From: Desulfopila aestuarii DSM 18488
GTDB lineage: Bacteria; Desulfobacterota; Desulfobulbia; Desulfobulbales; Desulfocapsaceae
Length of the DNA: 59,059 bases
Assembly (NCBI GenBank): GCA_945863875.1
Contig: CAMBBS010000027.1
Coordinates: forward strand, 1-59,059
Direction: 5' to 3'
Positions 1 through 7,508 of the stretch are shown one piece after another (position 1 is the first letter of the stretch; every line of letters starts with the position of its first letter). Both the position numbers and the translations under genes were made by a program. Below the pieces are notes generated by a model, which was given only the letters and a program-made list of their open reading frames with translations, ran no database searches and had not been told where the DNA came from.

Positions 1-6
1 TTTTAT

Positions 7-193
<187 letters not shown>

Positions 194-194
194 C

Positions 195-585
195 TGTTTT
201 ACTTTCTAATCCCTGTTGTTGAGAAAGCAAGAGCATGTCAAGGCGATGGAGAGAGCGGCAACGGTTACTATCTGGGTAAGCTCGGGTGGGGGATGCAAGC
301 CGGTGAGACGTTCGACGGCGTATTGAATATAGGAATAAGGTAATTCGTCGTGTCCAAGTTTGTACAGAATGCGATAATGCCAGTCAGTGAACGGACAGTA
401 GCCTATGCCGTAAAAAATGCCTAAACCTAACCAGGACGCTGCGGTCAGCAATAATGTGCAGAGGTTCAGTCTGCGAGTTTTTTTCCAGATCCACCCCAGA
501 GCATTGAACAGGGTAAAGACGGCGTGGAACACTAGAAAAAAAAATCACCAAACTGGAGGAGAAAAGTCATACCTGTTTTCGGCAG
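195..585. repeat. about 390-bp duplication shared with 17273-17662
   Basis: The segment is nearly identical to 17273-17662 and carries the DUF2784-like gene. Only scattered substitutions and a one-base change in an A tract separate the copies. Similarity stops abruptly at both ends, so the copy arose by recombination during integration or rearrangement at the tRNA-Arg locus. Confidence 0.8.
206..570 (-). pseudogene. DUF2784-like small membrane protein, frameshifted copy
   Basis: This is a second copy of the 130-residue protein at 17252-17644. The body is the same: a hydrophobic N-terminal half, then GIGYCPFTDWHYR and a final hydrophobic stretch. A one-base deletion in the A tract near 536-544 puts the first 22 or so codons out of frame. 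Only 108 residues remain, from a GTG codon at 532. It may be dead, or translated from that internal start. It lies upstream of the tRNA-Arg on the same strand. Confidence 0.55.
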
Positions 586-986
586 ATAGTATTTGCATCG
601 GCGCGATCACCAATTGGATCGATGACGTTTCAGATCTCATCACCGGCTTGGTTCAGTTTTCCGGAACGACCGGAGGGTTACCGGGGAAGTTCCCATCCTA
701 CAAGTTAATGAATGAATGTTACTCAGGACGATCAGGCTCAAGACTATGTTTAGCTACCCACAATAACGACAACTGACCTGCAAAAACTGAGAATAACGTG
801 CACTGGCTTAAGTGGTCTGCAAAAGGGCAGTAGTTAGGTAAATCTCAACGAACGGCCAATTTGTATGATCTCCGCCCTGCCAACCTCACTGCACGACAGG
901 AAAGTATCAACGCTGACGATGGACAGAAATGGAGCAATTGTCTCGGTATATTCTCTGGAAACATCACCTGTCTCCAAAACACGAAA
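586..986. other. No gene seen; contains a repeat-family copy
   Basis: No reading frame here looks coding. About 880-955, read on the minus strand, belongs to the repeat family also found near 2130, 2310, 3628 and 6061 (shared core CGTTGATA and TGTCGTGCAG). The rest has no recognisable feature. Confidence 0.4.
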
Positions 987-1014
987 AGGCAGAGTCATTT
1001 CTGACACTGCCTAA
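987..1014 (-). terminator. Terminator of the first PEP-CTERM gene
   Basis: On the minus strand AGGCAGTGTCAG, AAAT and TGACTCTGCCT form a stem-loop followed by TTTT, 22 bases past the stop codon. Nearly the same hairpin follows the other two PEP-CTERM genes at 3571 and 6009. Confidence 0.75.
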
Positions 1015-1035
1015 ATATTCCAGATTAGTGGAATG

Positions 1036-1751
1036 TTACTTTTTTTTCTTTCTAAGTTTAGAACCACCAAGGCCAACTAAGCCAATACCAAAAAGCAGCA
1101 TTGTGGCTGGTTCTGGTGTTTCATGTCTACGAAATCTCAGGTTGCCAAATAGTGTATAAATACCGCCATTTAGACCATCTTGATTATTGATTCTTGGGTC
1201 TTCAATTGCAATCCAGTATACCCCAGGTGTGAGCCACATATTCATTGGAGATGATACATGATTTTCAAATGTATAATTTATATATCTATCTTCTTCTGTT
1301 AAGTTTTCTTCTGTTAAGTTGGGTGAATAGTCGAGAACTTCCGCTTTTCGGTAAATTTCAGATCTAGTATCTGGAATAGTTCCTGCGTACATAAAAATAG
1401 GATCTTGATCTGTTTTGTCATAGATCACCCACTCAAAAACACCAGTCAAAGACGGATCAAAATAATCAGGATACATATCCCAATAGTTAGGAATATCAAT
1501 AAGAGCTCTCTGTAGAAATGTTTTTTTAGAAACAGTAAACTGGGCAGCATCACCATGGTCATTTCTGCCCACTGCCCCCCCAAACTAGCCCCAAATTCGT
1601 TGCCGCTGGAGTTCTCATAATAACCCTCGTTATCATTTAAAACAGCAGAGTTACCAGTATAGTTGATTGGCAGGAATGGTGTTGCGTGCGCAGAAAGAAA
1701 CAAGCAAAGAGATAAACATGTGGTGCCCAGTAATACTAATATTTTTTGCAC
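1036..1751 (-). pseudogene. PEP-CTERM surface protein, frameshifted at a G7/C7 tract
   Basis: The start is a GTG at 1751 preceded by GGAG, giving an N terminus of QKILVLLGTTCLSL, a clear signal peptide. The first frame covers about 60 residues. The remaining roughly 178 residues lie in another frame and end in [18 protein letters not shown] plus a basic tail, the PEP-CTERM signal recognised by exosortase and removed at the cell surface. The two frames would join if the run of seven C at 1575-1581 (G on the coding strand) had eight. This could be phase variation, real loss, or a base-calling error. The middle has no domain I recognise. A -24/-12 promoter lies at 1826 and a terminator at 987. 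Confidence 0.75.
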
Positions 1752-1825
1752 TTTTTTCTCCTGTGGTATGTGTTTCTGCGGAAACAGAATCAAAAATAGG
1801 ACCTTACAAAATCATGCTTTTTACG

Positions 1826-1841
1826 TGCAAGAAAAGCGCCG
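1826..1841 (-). promoter_or_regulatory. Sigma-54 (-24/-12) promoter
   Basis: Read on the minus strand, cGGCGCTTTTCTTGCA matches the RpoN pattern, with GG and GC twelve bases apart and a TTGCA -12 box. It lies about 75 bases upstream of the GTG start of the PEP-CTERM gene. Similar boxes precede the other two PEP-CTERM genes, which makes chance less likely. Confidence 0.65.
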
Positions 1842-2175
1842 ATGCAATATTTAATACAGAAATTTGTCTGGTTATCTTGGATTACAACAACTAATTGATT
1901 GTTGCTGAGCAGTAAAAACAGACTAAGGATAAATTGTTTTGCGTTTTTGAGGAAACAATGTCCGAGATATCGGAATTATCTCATTGTTTTTAAAAACATA
2001 ATACCACAAAGCGATACTGATATCTGAAAAGTTTAGAACCATCCTTGGGGTGTCAAATTGTGACCTTACAGACTCTTTACAGGAATACCCATTTAGTTTA
2101 TAGACAAAATACTCAAGAAAAGATGTCTTCAGAAAATATTTGCTGGTCACTTCGAAAGAAGCGTTAGGCAGCGTG

Positions 2176-2316
2176 GTTGATAGTATGAATAGGTTTTATC
2201 AATTGTTGCGGCTTAGCTATACCTCCACAGCAAGTCAGAGAACAAAATTCTGCCCTACCATTGTTGACCAGATTAATCTCCGGCAATTATTGATAAAACC
2301 TATTCATACTATCAAC
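2176..2316. repeat. Long inverted repeat (36-37 bp arms, 68-bp loop)
   Basis: The arm at 2176-2211 (GTTGATAGTATGAATAGG onward) is the near-perfect reverse complement of 2280-2316. The arms belong to the repeat family also seen at about 880, 3628 and 6061, here placed head to head. The region 1842-2680 has no convincing gene. Confidence 0.8.
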
Positions 2317-2516
2317 GCCGATGATGGTCAAAAATGGAGCAATTGTTTCGGTTGATTCGTCTGGAAACATCTTTTTCATATCACTATATCAGTTTATCGT
2401 TAACTGCTAACCCTACCTTTTGCCTGCATTCCTTAATAATAAGATATAATAACAATGCGTTAAAGGTATATTTTAGTGTAAGAAATATCACTTACAGCTT
2501 GAATGTCCGCAATGTA

Positions 2517-2589
2517 AAAACACGATGTATTCCGCTAAAGCGAACTACTCTTTGAAAACACGATGTATTCCGCTAAAGCGAACTACTCT
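2517..2589. repeat. Tandem 38-bp direct repeat, two copies
   Basis: AAAACACGATGTATTCCGC and the rest of a 38-base unit occur twice back to back. Each unit carries the small palindrome CGCTAAAGCG. It lies about 90 bases upstream of the sigma-54 promoter at 2680, where an enhancer-binding protein could bind, though no known site is recognised. Confidence 0.8.
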
Positions 2590-2679
2590 TCCGGAATTCC
2601 AACCTAATAATTCCATCCGAATATTGCCAAACACCCTGATCTATGTATCATCTCAATATGTTATCGTTATGTCACGACG

Positions 2680-2695
2680 AGGCACAAAGATTGCA
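2680..2695 (+). promoter_or_regulatory. Sigma-54 (-24/-12) promoter
   Basis: aGGCACAAAGATTGCA matches GGCAC-N5-TTGCA exactly in both boxes and in spacing. It lies 88 bases upstream of the fibro-slime PEP-CTERM start codon. RpoN control of PEP-CTERM genes through PrsK/PrsR is known in some Gram-negatives; those regulators are not in this window. Confidence 0.75.
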
Positions 2696-2782
2696 AATAT
2701 TGAGGGTAAGCTGCAAAGAAACAACGTGAATATGAGAATAGTTGTGGCTTCAGATACGTTAAAATTAAGAGAGGAAGAATAA

Positions 2783-3547
2783 ATGAAAAAGAAACTTTTA
2801 GCAGGACTGGCAACAGGGCTTTTTGTAGTTGGTTTATTTAGTGTTGGTCAAGCAGATACAATCTCTTTAACTGGGACAATACGTGATTTTTACGCAAGTC
2901 ATCCTGATATGGAAAGCACCCTTGGCACAGATCCTGGTATTGTTCAAACAACTTTAGGGGTAGATAAGAATCCAGTTTATGCAGGCCAGACAGGAAACCC
3001 CACTACTCATGGTCAATTTGCCTTTGATCAGTGGTATAACGATGTCGCGGGTGTTAATTCGGGCAAAAGTTTGGCTATTACTCTTGACAATACAACCACG
3101 GCTGACCCTGCTGTGTATACATTCATGGACAGCTCTTTTTTCCCTATAGACGGAGAACTATTTGGCAATGAGGTAAGAAGTCACAACTATCATTTCACAT
3201 ACGAACTCCATTCACAATTTACTTATACTGGTACTGAAACCTTTTCTTTTACCGGCGATGATGACTTGTGGGTATTTATAGACAATCAACTTGCTATTGA
3301 CCTCGGTGGTGTACATGGAGCGCAGACAGGTTCTGTGGATTTGTCGACCTTAACTCTTACTATCGGCAATACTTACGATTTCGACCTATTTTTTGCTGAA
3401 CGCCATACATCTGAATCAAATTTTAGGATAGATACTTCAATTGCCCTTCGTGATGCTGATCCTGTACCCGAACCTGCTACCATGCTCTTATTTGGTACTG
3501 GCTTAATCGGTCTTGCTGGTGCGAGGCTTAGAAAAAAGAAAAAGTAA
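2783..3547 (+). CDS. PEP-CTERM protein with fibro-slime domain
   Basis: A 254-residue secreted protein. Residues 1-24 form a signal peptide ([20 protein letters not shown]). Residues about 30-225 match the fibro-slime/PA14-like beta fold, with the hallmark [21 protein letters not shown] and a closing ESNFRIDTS. Such domains occur in cell-surface adhesion and slime proteins. The C terminus has [18 protein letters not shown] and RLRKKKK, the exosortase sorting tail, so the mature protein should be released or anchored at the surface together with exopolysaccharide. GAGGAAGA lies just upstream of the ATG. A sigma-54 promoter (2680) and a terminator (3571) make it a single-gene unit. Confidence 0.9.
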   Translation: MKKKLLAGLATGLFVVGLFSVGQADTISLTGTIRDFYASHPDMESTLGTDPGIVQTTLGVDKNPVYAGQTGNPTTHGQFAFDQWYNDVAGVNSGKSLAITLDNTTTADPAVYTFMDSSFFPIDGELFGNEVRSHNYHFTYELHSQFTYTGTETFSFTGDDDLWVFIDNQLAIDLGGVHGAQTGSVDLSTLTLTIGNTYDFDLFFAERHTSESNFRIDTSIALRDADPVPEPATMLLFGTGLIGLAGARLRKKKK

Positions 3548-3570
3548 TATTCCACTAATCCGGAATTCAA

Positions 3571-3603
3571 AGGCAGGGTCAGAAATGACTCTGCTTTTTT
3601 TGT
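3571..3603 (+). terminator. Terminator of the fibro-slime PEP-CTERM gene
   Basis: GCAGGGTC, AGAAAT and GACTCTGC form a stem-loop followed by seven T, 24 bases after the stop codon. It is nearly the same as the hairpins at 987 and 6009. Confidence 0.85.
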
Positions 3604-3627
3604 TTATTATCATCCACACTGGTTTCT

Positions 3628-3700
3628 AGATATTTTTGCAGGTCACTTCGATAGAAACGTTAGGCGACGTCGTTGATAACTGAGCAGTCGTGCAGGTTCA
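3628..3700 (+). repeat. Repeat-family copy downstream of PEP-CTERM gene
   Basis: The stretch with TTTTGCAGGTCACTTCGAT, AACGTTAGGCGACGTCGTTG and AGTCGTGCAGG resembles 2130-2200 (plus) and 6061-6150 (plus), and more loosely 880-955 and 2310-2372 on the minus strand. Copies follow PEP-CTERM genes just beyond the terminators. Confidence 0.5.
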
Positions 3701-3753
3701 TGCAGAGATTTTGCACTGCCAACAAAAATCGACGCTTAAATTCATCTGGGTTG

Positions 3754-3975
3754 TCACTACCGATTTAAAATGGACCCACCTGGCCGTTATTCATGGACCC
3801 ACCCCTGATCGGTGATTTTTTGCTCGCTAGACTCTAAAATGAAACTATTTTTTCTTTCAAAAGCCCTTTACCCACTGGCTTTGAGGGTTTTTGAAAGGAA
3901 AAATAGTTGCCACGTGGCAACGAATAAATAACGGCCAGGTGGGTCTCTTTTCCGGTGGTAGGTGGGTTCACTTTA
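3754..3975. mobile_element. Nested palindromic element, possible MITE
   Basis: GACCCACCTGGCCGTTATT at 3773-3791 is the exact reverse complement of 3927-3945. Inside it a second inverted repeat pairs AACTATTTTTTCTTTC near 3843 with GAAAGGAAAAATAGTT near 3893. Each end also carries two GGACCCACC or GGTGGGTTC motifs, a multi-repeat end layout seen in IS21-type elements. There is no transposase gene, so it may be a non-autonomous remnant. Outside it, 3976-4271 shows nothing I can name. Confidence 0.5.
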
Positions 3976-4271
3976 CACCGGTGGTGACAATCTGGGTAAG
4001 ATTCTTTCCTGTTATTGTAGATTACAAAAGGCAAAATACCCTCAATCCAACGTCATTAAAAAGACCCTCAAAACAATCCAAAAACATGCACTTCCCCTTC
4101 CATTCCTATCATTTTCTGTTCATAAATCCGGACCGGGGCCACTAACAGTGTGGCGGTGGCGGTGCAAACCTAAAGCTGCCCGAGGATCGGCAAAAACAGC
4201 ACGCCTGGACGCACGCCGGGGGCCGCCCATGGGGTGGCCATGGCAGGAGCCGGTTGGTTGCCTCGGGGCCG

Positions 4272-4469
4272 TTATGGTGCAAGTTTTGTGGGGGCGTCTT
4301 GAGGTCCGAAAAAGGCGGCGAAGGTGGTGCAGACGCGCAGGCCAATGTCCATCAAACCCTTACCCCGCATGAGTTTACCACCTTTACCACCTTTACCGGC
4401 TTCCGTCCCCGCCACAGCCACGAATCCGGCACATCGAGTGACATAAACGTTACCCAATGGGCCAAACAT
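4272..4469 (-). CDS. Hypothetical small protein (65 aa)
   Basis: A possible gene of 65 residues with a Gly-Lys-rich centre (KGGKGGK) and a GLRVCTTFAAFFG segment. A GGAG lies 10 bases before the ATG. It follows the small membrane-protein gene at 4492-4671 on the same strand. No family is recognised, and the GC-rich composition alone could keep this frame open. Confidence 0.25.
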   Translation of the reverse strand: MFGPLGNVYVTRCAGFVAVAGTEAGKGGKGGKLMRGKGLMDIGLRVCTTFAAFFGPQDAPTKLAP

Positions 4470-4491
4470 TCAGGCTATTCTCCAGCATCAT

Positions 4492-4671
4492 TCACATAAA
4501 CTTCTGCCAATAATACACAGCCCCAATGCCAATCAATATCAAAGTCACAGGGATTGGAAACAGGAAGCACAGCACAGTGACGAAAATCACGCCAAGATTT
4601 CGTGTTGAAGGGATAATCATGCAGAGCACAGCAGCTGTCACTGTCACCAGAGCACATGTCACGGAGAACAT
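4492..4671 (-). CDS. Small two-helix membrane protein (59 aa)
   Basis: A 59-residue frame with two hydrophobic helices: about residues 3-19 (VTCALVTVTAAVLCMII) and 26-48 (VIFVTVLCFLFPIPVTLIL). GAGG precedes the ATG. It resembles the 54-residue product at 6922-7086: both share TCALV near the start, PSTR at the turn, then GVI, TVL and LFP. Its start overlaps the end of the truncated gene at 4659, just as 7086 overlaps 7083, so the pair is a partial duplicate of the operon at 6463-7472. Function unknown. Confidence 0.5.
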   Translation of the reverse strand: MFSVTCALVTVTAAVLCMIIPSTRNLGVIFVTVLCFLFPIPVTLILIGIGAVYYWQKFM

Positions 4672-4885
4672 AATGCTGCCTCATCACGTCTATCCTTCCT
4701 GGCGAAAACAGGAGGCGATGTTTGATGCTTTCCCATGAGTGCATCAATGGCCATATAGAAAGCAGAGGAATCACACAGGCAGTAGCTGCGACTCTTTCCC
4801 TTGGCATAGCTCACCAGACCTTCCTTCAGCAGAACGGCCAGCATGAAGCCACCATTGTTGATAGAGTGGCCTTTATAGAGTGTAT
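4659..4885 (-). pseudogene. Truncated paralog of the 129-aa protein at 7083
   Basis: The readable part has TLYKGHSINNGGFMLAVLLK then GLV and SYCLCDS, close to residues of the intact gene at 7083-7472 (YKGHSINSGGFMLAVLLKEG). DNA identity ends abruptly near 4885 and a stop codon lies just upstream, so the N-terminal half is gone. A 61-residue product from an internal ATG at 4844 is conceivable. Confidence 0.6.
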
Positions 4886-5253
4886 ACTCATCACCTTTTC
4901 ATTACGGCTTATTATTGGCGAAGTGCAAGGATTTAGGCAGCAAGATTCGAGAAGATTTTGAACTTCGACCATATGATCAAAAACTAAATTCATTATATTC
5001 TTATCGTGTTTAAGGTTGGCAGGAGCAAGATGTTTCGTCAATTTTTTCCGAATATACGAATTTTCACGAAGAACAGGCCAATTACGCTGCAATGAATTCC
5101 GGAATTACGGGCTTTTGTTCCGGATATCTGTGATATATTTTCCGTTTTTCCGAATTTCTCGAAAAACAACTGCTGGTGCCTGGGATGGGTTTACCAATCA
5201 TAACCTATGTATAATATTAACAATATATGATAAAATTAAGCTGAATTGAATTA
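4886..5253. other. AT-rich intergenic region, no gene seen
   Basis: No plausible coding frame. The region ends at the sigma-54 promoter of the next PEP-CTERM gene. Confidence 0.4.
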
Positions 5254-5269
5254 TGGCCTGGGTTTTGCT
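5254..5269 (+). promoter_or_regulatory. Sigma-54 (-24/-12) promoter
   Basis: TGGCCTGGGTTTTGCT keeps TGGC and TTGCT at the exact RpoN spacing. It lies 60 bases upstream of the ATG at 5329. Confidence 0.7.
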
Positions 5270-5328
5270 TATTAAGGTAGTAAAGAGGAGTACAAATGGT
5301 AGTGAGATAATTAACTTAGGGAGATACA

Positions 5329-5985
5329 ATGCAAAAACAATTATTAATTGGAGTGATCACCGGTATTTTCCTATTTGGCGGGGTAGTCGGAGCAAGTGCC
5401 AACCTGATCACCAACGGCAGCTTTGAAGATTCAACAGTGACAGCCAACGGTGGAAAGTGGCAGCAGTTTTCCAGTATCAATGTCAATGGCTGGAGTAATG
5501 CGGATGACACCGAAATTCAGACCGAAATGCTCTTTGGCCCTGCGGCGGATGGGTATCAGTATGTCGAATTGGATTCAAAGATAAACGATGGCAACGACTG
5601 GTTGGCGCAGACCTTTAGCACGGAAATTGGCCAGGAGTATATCTTTTCCTTTGCCTTTTCACCGCGACCCGGGGTGGCTAATAACACCCTGTGGGCAGGT
5701 GTTATTACCTATGACCCCGAGGTGGATTGGTTGACATTCGATAGCCCCTATGCCGATGGCTCAAATATGAATGGAACCAACTGGACCTATTACACCTACA
5801 GCTTCGTCGCGAAATGGACTTCTTCCACAGTAGCCTTCAAAGATGGAGGCCCCGATGATAGCTATGGAACCTTTATTGATGATGTCTCAGTAACCGCAGC
5901 ACCAGTTCCCGAACCTGCCACCATGCTACTTTTTGGTACCGGTCTGGCTGGTCTTGCAGGATTTGCCAGAAGAAAGAAAAAATAA
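5329..5985 (+). CDS. PEP-CTERM protein, DUF642/CBM-like
   Basis: A 218-residue secreted protein. Residues 1-24 are a signal peptide (KQLLIGVITGIFLFGGVVG). The mature part opens with NLITNGSFEDSTV and continues with VELDS, WLAQTFSTEIGQEYIFSF and TFIDDVSV. That is the order seen in DUF642 and related galactose-binding-like carbohydrate-binding folds. It ends in [19 protein letters not shown] plus RRKKK, the exosortase tail. It probably binds polysaccharide at the cell surface. AGGGAG precedes the ATG; a sigma-54 promoter (5254) and terminator (6009) flank it. Confidence 0.9.
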   Translation: MQKQLLIGVITGIFLFGGVVGASANLITNGSFEDSTVTANGGKWQQFSSINVNGWSNADDTEIQTEMLFGPAADGYQYVELDSKINDGNDWLAQTFSTEIGQEYIFSFAFSPRPGVANNTLWAGVITYDPEVDWLTFDSPYADGSNMNGTNWTYYTYSFVAKWTSSTVAFKDGGPDDSYGTFIDDVSVTAAPVPEPATMLLFGTGLAGLAGFARRKKK

Positions 5986-6008
5986 CATTTCCGTTATCTT
6001 GAATACTA

Positions 6009-6043
6009 AGGCAGGGTCAGAAATGGCTCTGCCTTTTTTTTTG
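6009..6043 (+). terminator. Terminator of the DUF642-like PEP-CTERM gene
   Basis: AAGGCAGGGTC, AGAAAT and GGCTCTGCCTT form a strong stem followed by nine T. It is the third copy of the hairpin type found at 987 and 3571. Confidence 0.85.
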
Positions 6044-6462
6044 TTTCCCTTATAGAAGATAATTTGAGAATATACGAAACTGAACACTTCGACAAAACCG
6101 TTCGGCAACGAGGTTGATACTAACTGACTGTCGTGTAATTTACCTACTTTATTGAAAAAACAATCTTCATGGCTGTGAAAAGACAAAGCCAATACGCTTC
6201 AAATCAAGCATGGCATTTTTACGTTAAAAAGTGACAAAAGTGGACTTCTAATGCAGGGGCGTCGGCACCGGCCGGAAAGCAGCCCACCCCGGCGGTGGCC
6301 ATGCTTCAACTGCGGCGCCCCCTCCCCCCCCCAAAAAACCCACTTTTATCACTCCCCGGTTCCGCAGCCATGGCGGTCCTCAGAGGTCCTTGCAGGGCAT
6401 GGAACTGCGGGAATTCGCCACCTTCACCTCCTTTTTTTTCGGCATCGACGTAGCAAGAAAGT
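6044..6462. other. Repeat-family copy and GC-rich tract, no gene
   Basis: 6061-6150 is a plus-strand copy of the PEP-CTERM-associated repeat (CACTTCGACAAAACCGTTCGG, then GTTGATAC and TGTCGTG). 6250-6360 is very GC-rich with a run of C. AAAGTGGACTTCT occurs at 6237 and again at 6531. No coding frame is supported. Confidence 0.4.
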
Positions 6463-6597
6463 CTAACCTGAGAGGGCTACCTGCATAGCCAGTCGCACAG
6501 TACATGCCAGAGTAGTTTCTGCAAGTGGATAAAGTGGACTTCTGAGGCATGGTACCCAGCAACCGATTAGAGCAATCATCGGCTTTAAACAACGCAT
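6463..6597 (-). CDS. Possible small protein (44 aa), last of the run
   Basis: A 44-residue frame whose ATG overlaps the stop of the gene upstream (TGATG), so it could be translationally coupled. It has a hydrophobic start (MIALIGCW) and several Cys. Codon support is weak and the ribosome site GGAGG is very close to the ATG. Function unknown. Confidence 0.35.
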   Translation of the reverse strand: MRCLKPMIALIGCWVPCLRSPLYPLAETTLACTVRLAMQVALSG

Positions 6598-6737
6598 CAC
6601 CTCCGGCTTATCATGATACGTGCCGTAACGTAAATTGCCAAGACAGCAACAATGTAGATTATATATCTGGCGAGCACTCCGAAGAAACATAAGAAAATAA
6701 TCGTGGTGATTATGGCATTCTTGGTTGACCTATTCAT
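6597..6737 (-). CDS. Tiny membrane protein (46 aa)
   Basis: 46 residues: a short basic N terminus, then IITTIIFLCFFGVLARYIIY and IVAVLAIYVTA, two hydrophobic stretches, then a basic tail ending SRR. A strong AGGAGGAGGTG sits right before the ATG, better than at most genes here, which argues for real expression. Nine bases separate it from the gene upstream. It could be a phage-type small membrane, coat or holin-like protein, or a defence effector; no family is recognised. Confidence 0.55.
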   Translation of the reverse strand: MNRSTKNAIITTIIFLCFFGVLARYIIYIVAVLAIYVTARIMISRR

Positions 6738-6746
6738 CACCTCCTC

Positions 6747-6890
6747 CTATTTGAAGTTTTTCTTAAACCACTGGGTCGCCGTAACCGCGCAGACAACAGC
6801 CGCGAACACACCCACTTTTGCGAGAATTCCAAAGACGACAATGTATATCATTGCAAATAAAATAATGTTGCCGATTGTTTGCAGCCTCAT
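6747..6890 (-). CDS. Tiny membrane protein (47 aa)
   Basis: 47 residues, almost wholly hydrophobic: IGNIILFAMIYIVVFGILA then VGVFAAVVCAVTATQW and a basic end KKNFK. An AGAGG ribosome site precedes the ATG. It is third in a same-strand run (7472 to 6463) of very short genes. The small-residue-rich second helix is reminiscent of phage coat or pilin-like helices, but this is only a resemblance. Confidence 0.5.
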   Translation of the reverse strand: MRLQTIGNIILFAMIYIVVFGILAKVGVFAAVVCAVTATQWFKKNFK

Positions 6891-6921
6891 CTGTCACACC
6901 TCTTCATATAAGATACCTCTA

Positions 6922-7086
6922 TTATCGCAAGTCATGGCCAAGCTGACTTTGCACAACTACGGACACTGTGGCGAAAGGGAATAGGTAGCCGAGAACAGTC
7001 AGGCAGATGACTCCAGCGGGCCGAGTTGACGGAAGCAACATACTGGTGACAGAAGCATTTACCAGAGCGCAGGTCAGGGCAATCAT
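6922..7086 (-). CDS. Tiny membrane protein (54 aa)
   Basis: 54 residues with TCALVNASVTSMLL, PSTR and GVICLTVLGYLFPFATVSVV, two likely helices around a short turn. It shares TCALV, PSTR, GVI, TVL and LFP with the 59-residue product at 4492-4671. Its ATG overlaps the TGA of the upstream gene (ATGA) and AAGGAG lies before it, so the two are probably coupled. Confidence 0.55.
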   Translation of the reverse strand: MIALTCALVNASVTSMLLPSTRPAGVICLTVLGYLFPFATVSVVVQSQLGHDLR

Positions 7087-7472
7087 GGTCTCTCCTTCTT
7101 TGGTGGTTTAGACTCAATGAGTTGCTGAATGACCGCGTTGAACGTAATCGAATCACACCGGCAGTAGCTGCGTCTCTCTCCTTTGGCCACCAGACCTTCC
7201 TTCAGCAGAACGGCCAGCATGAAGCCCCCGCTGTTTATAGAATGGCCTTTATAGAGTGTATGCGGGGAACTTGACTTGGACGTGAAAGCGTACTCCTCAG
7301 CAGCCAGCAAGGTTTCCATGTGTTGCAGAGAAATCCATTCCCTGGATAACACCCCCGGCTTGGAGTTTTCGGCCAGACTGAAAAAGATTTCCTTATTCTT
7401 GTGGCCAATATGGTAGGTGAGGATGGATCGACCCGATAGGGAAGGACAAGAGTCCGTCTTTAAAATATGCAT
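7083..7472 (-). CDS. Uncharacterised island protein (129 aa), paralog of 8837
   Basis: From the ATG at 7472 (MHILKTDSCPSL) the protein has ILTYHIGHKNKEIFFSLAEN, EWISLQHMETLL, and SINSGGFMLAVLLKEG near the C terminus. The gene at 8837-9385 has the same order: ILSYEFG, FFIRIAANS, EWIPLKTIEDLL, SANNHGYLAAILKAV. A truncated copy lies at 4659. The repeated presence in one element suggests a family tied to it. It leads the run of tiny membrane proteins. No known domain is recognised and no signal peptide is seen. Confidence 0.65.
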   Translation of the reverse strand: MHILKTDSCPSLSGRSILTYHIGHKNKEIFFSLAENSKPGVLSREWISLQHMETLLAAEEYAFTSKSSSPHTLYKGHSINSGGFMLAVLLKEGLVAKGERRSYCRCDSITFNAVIQQLIESKPPKKERP

Positions 7473-7508
7473 TGTTTCTCCTTTCATATAAGATACCTAT
7501 GTTTTCGG

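Noticed and set aside
2130-6150. Integron cassette array with attC sites
   Set aside because: GTTAGGC-like cores occur after two genes, but the matching RYYYAAC partners and attC folding were not found, the core is not kept in all copies, and no integron integrase was seen.
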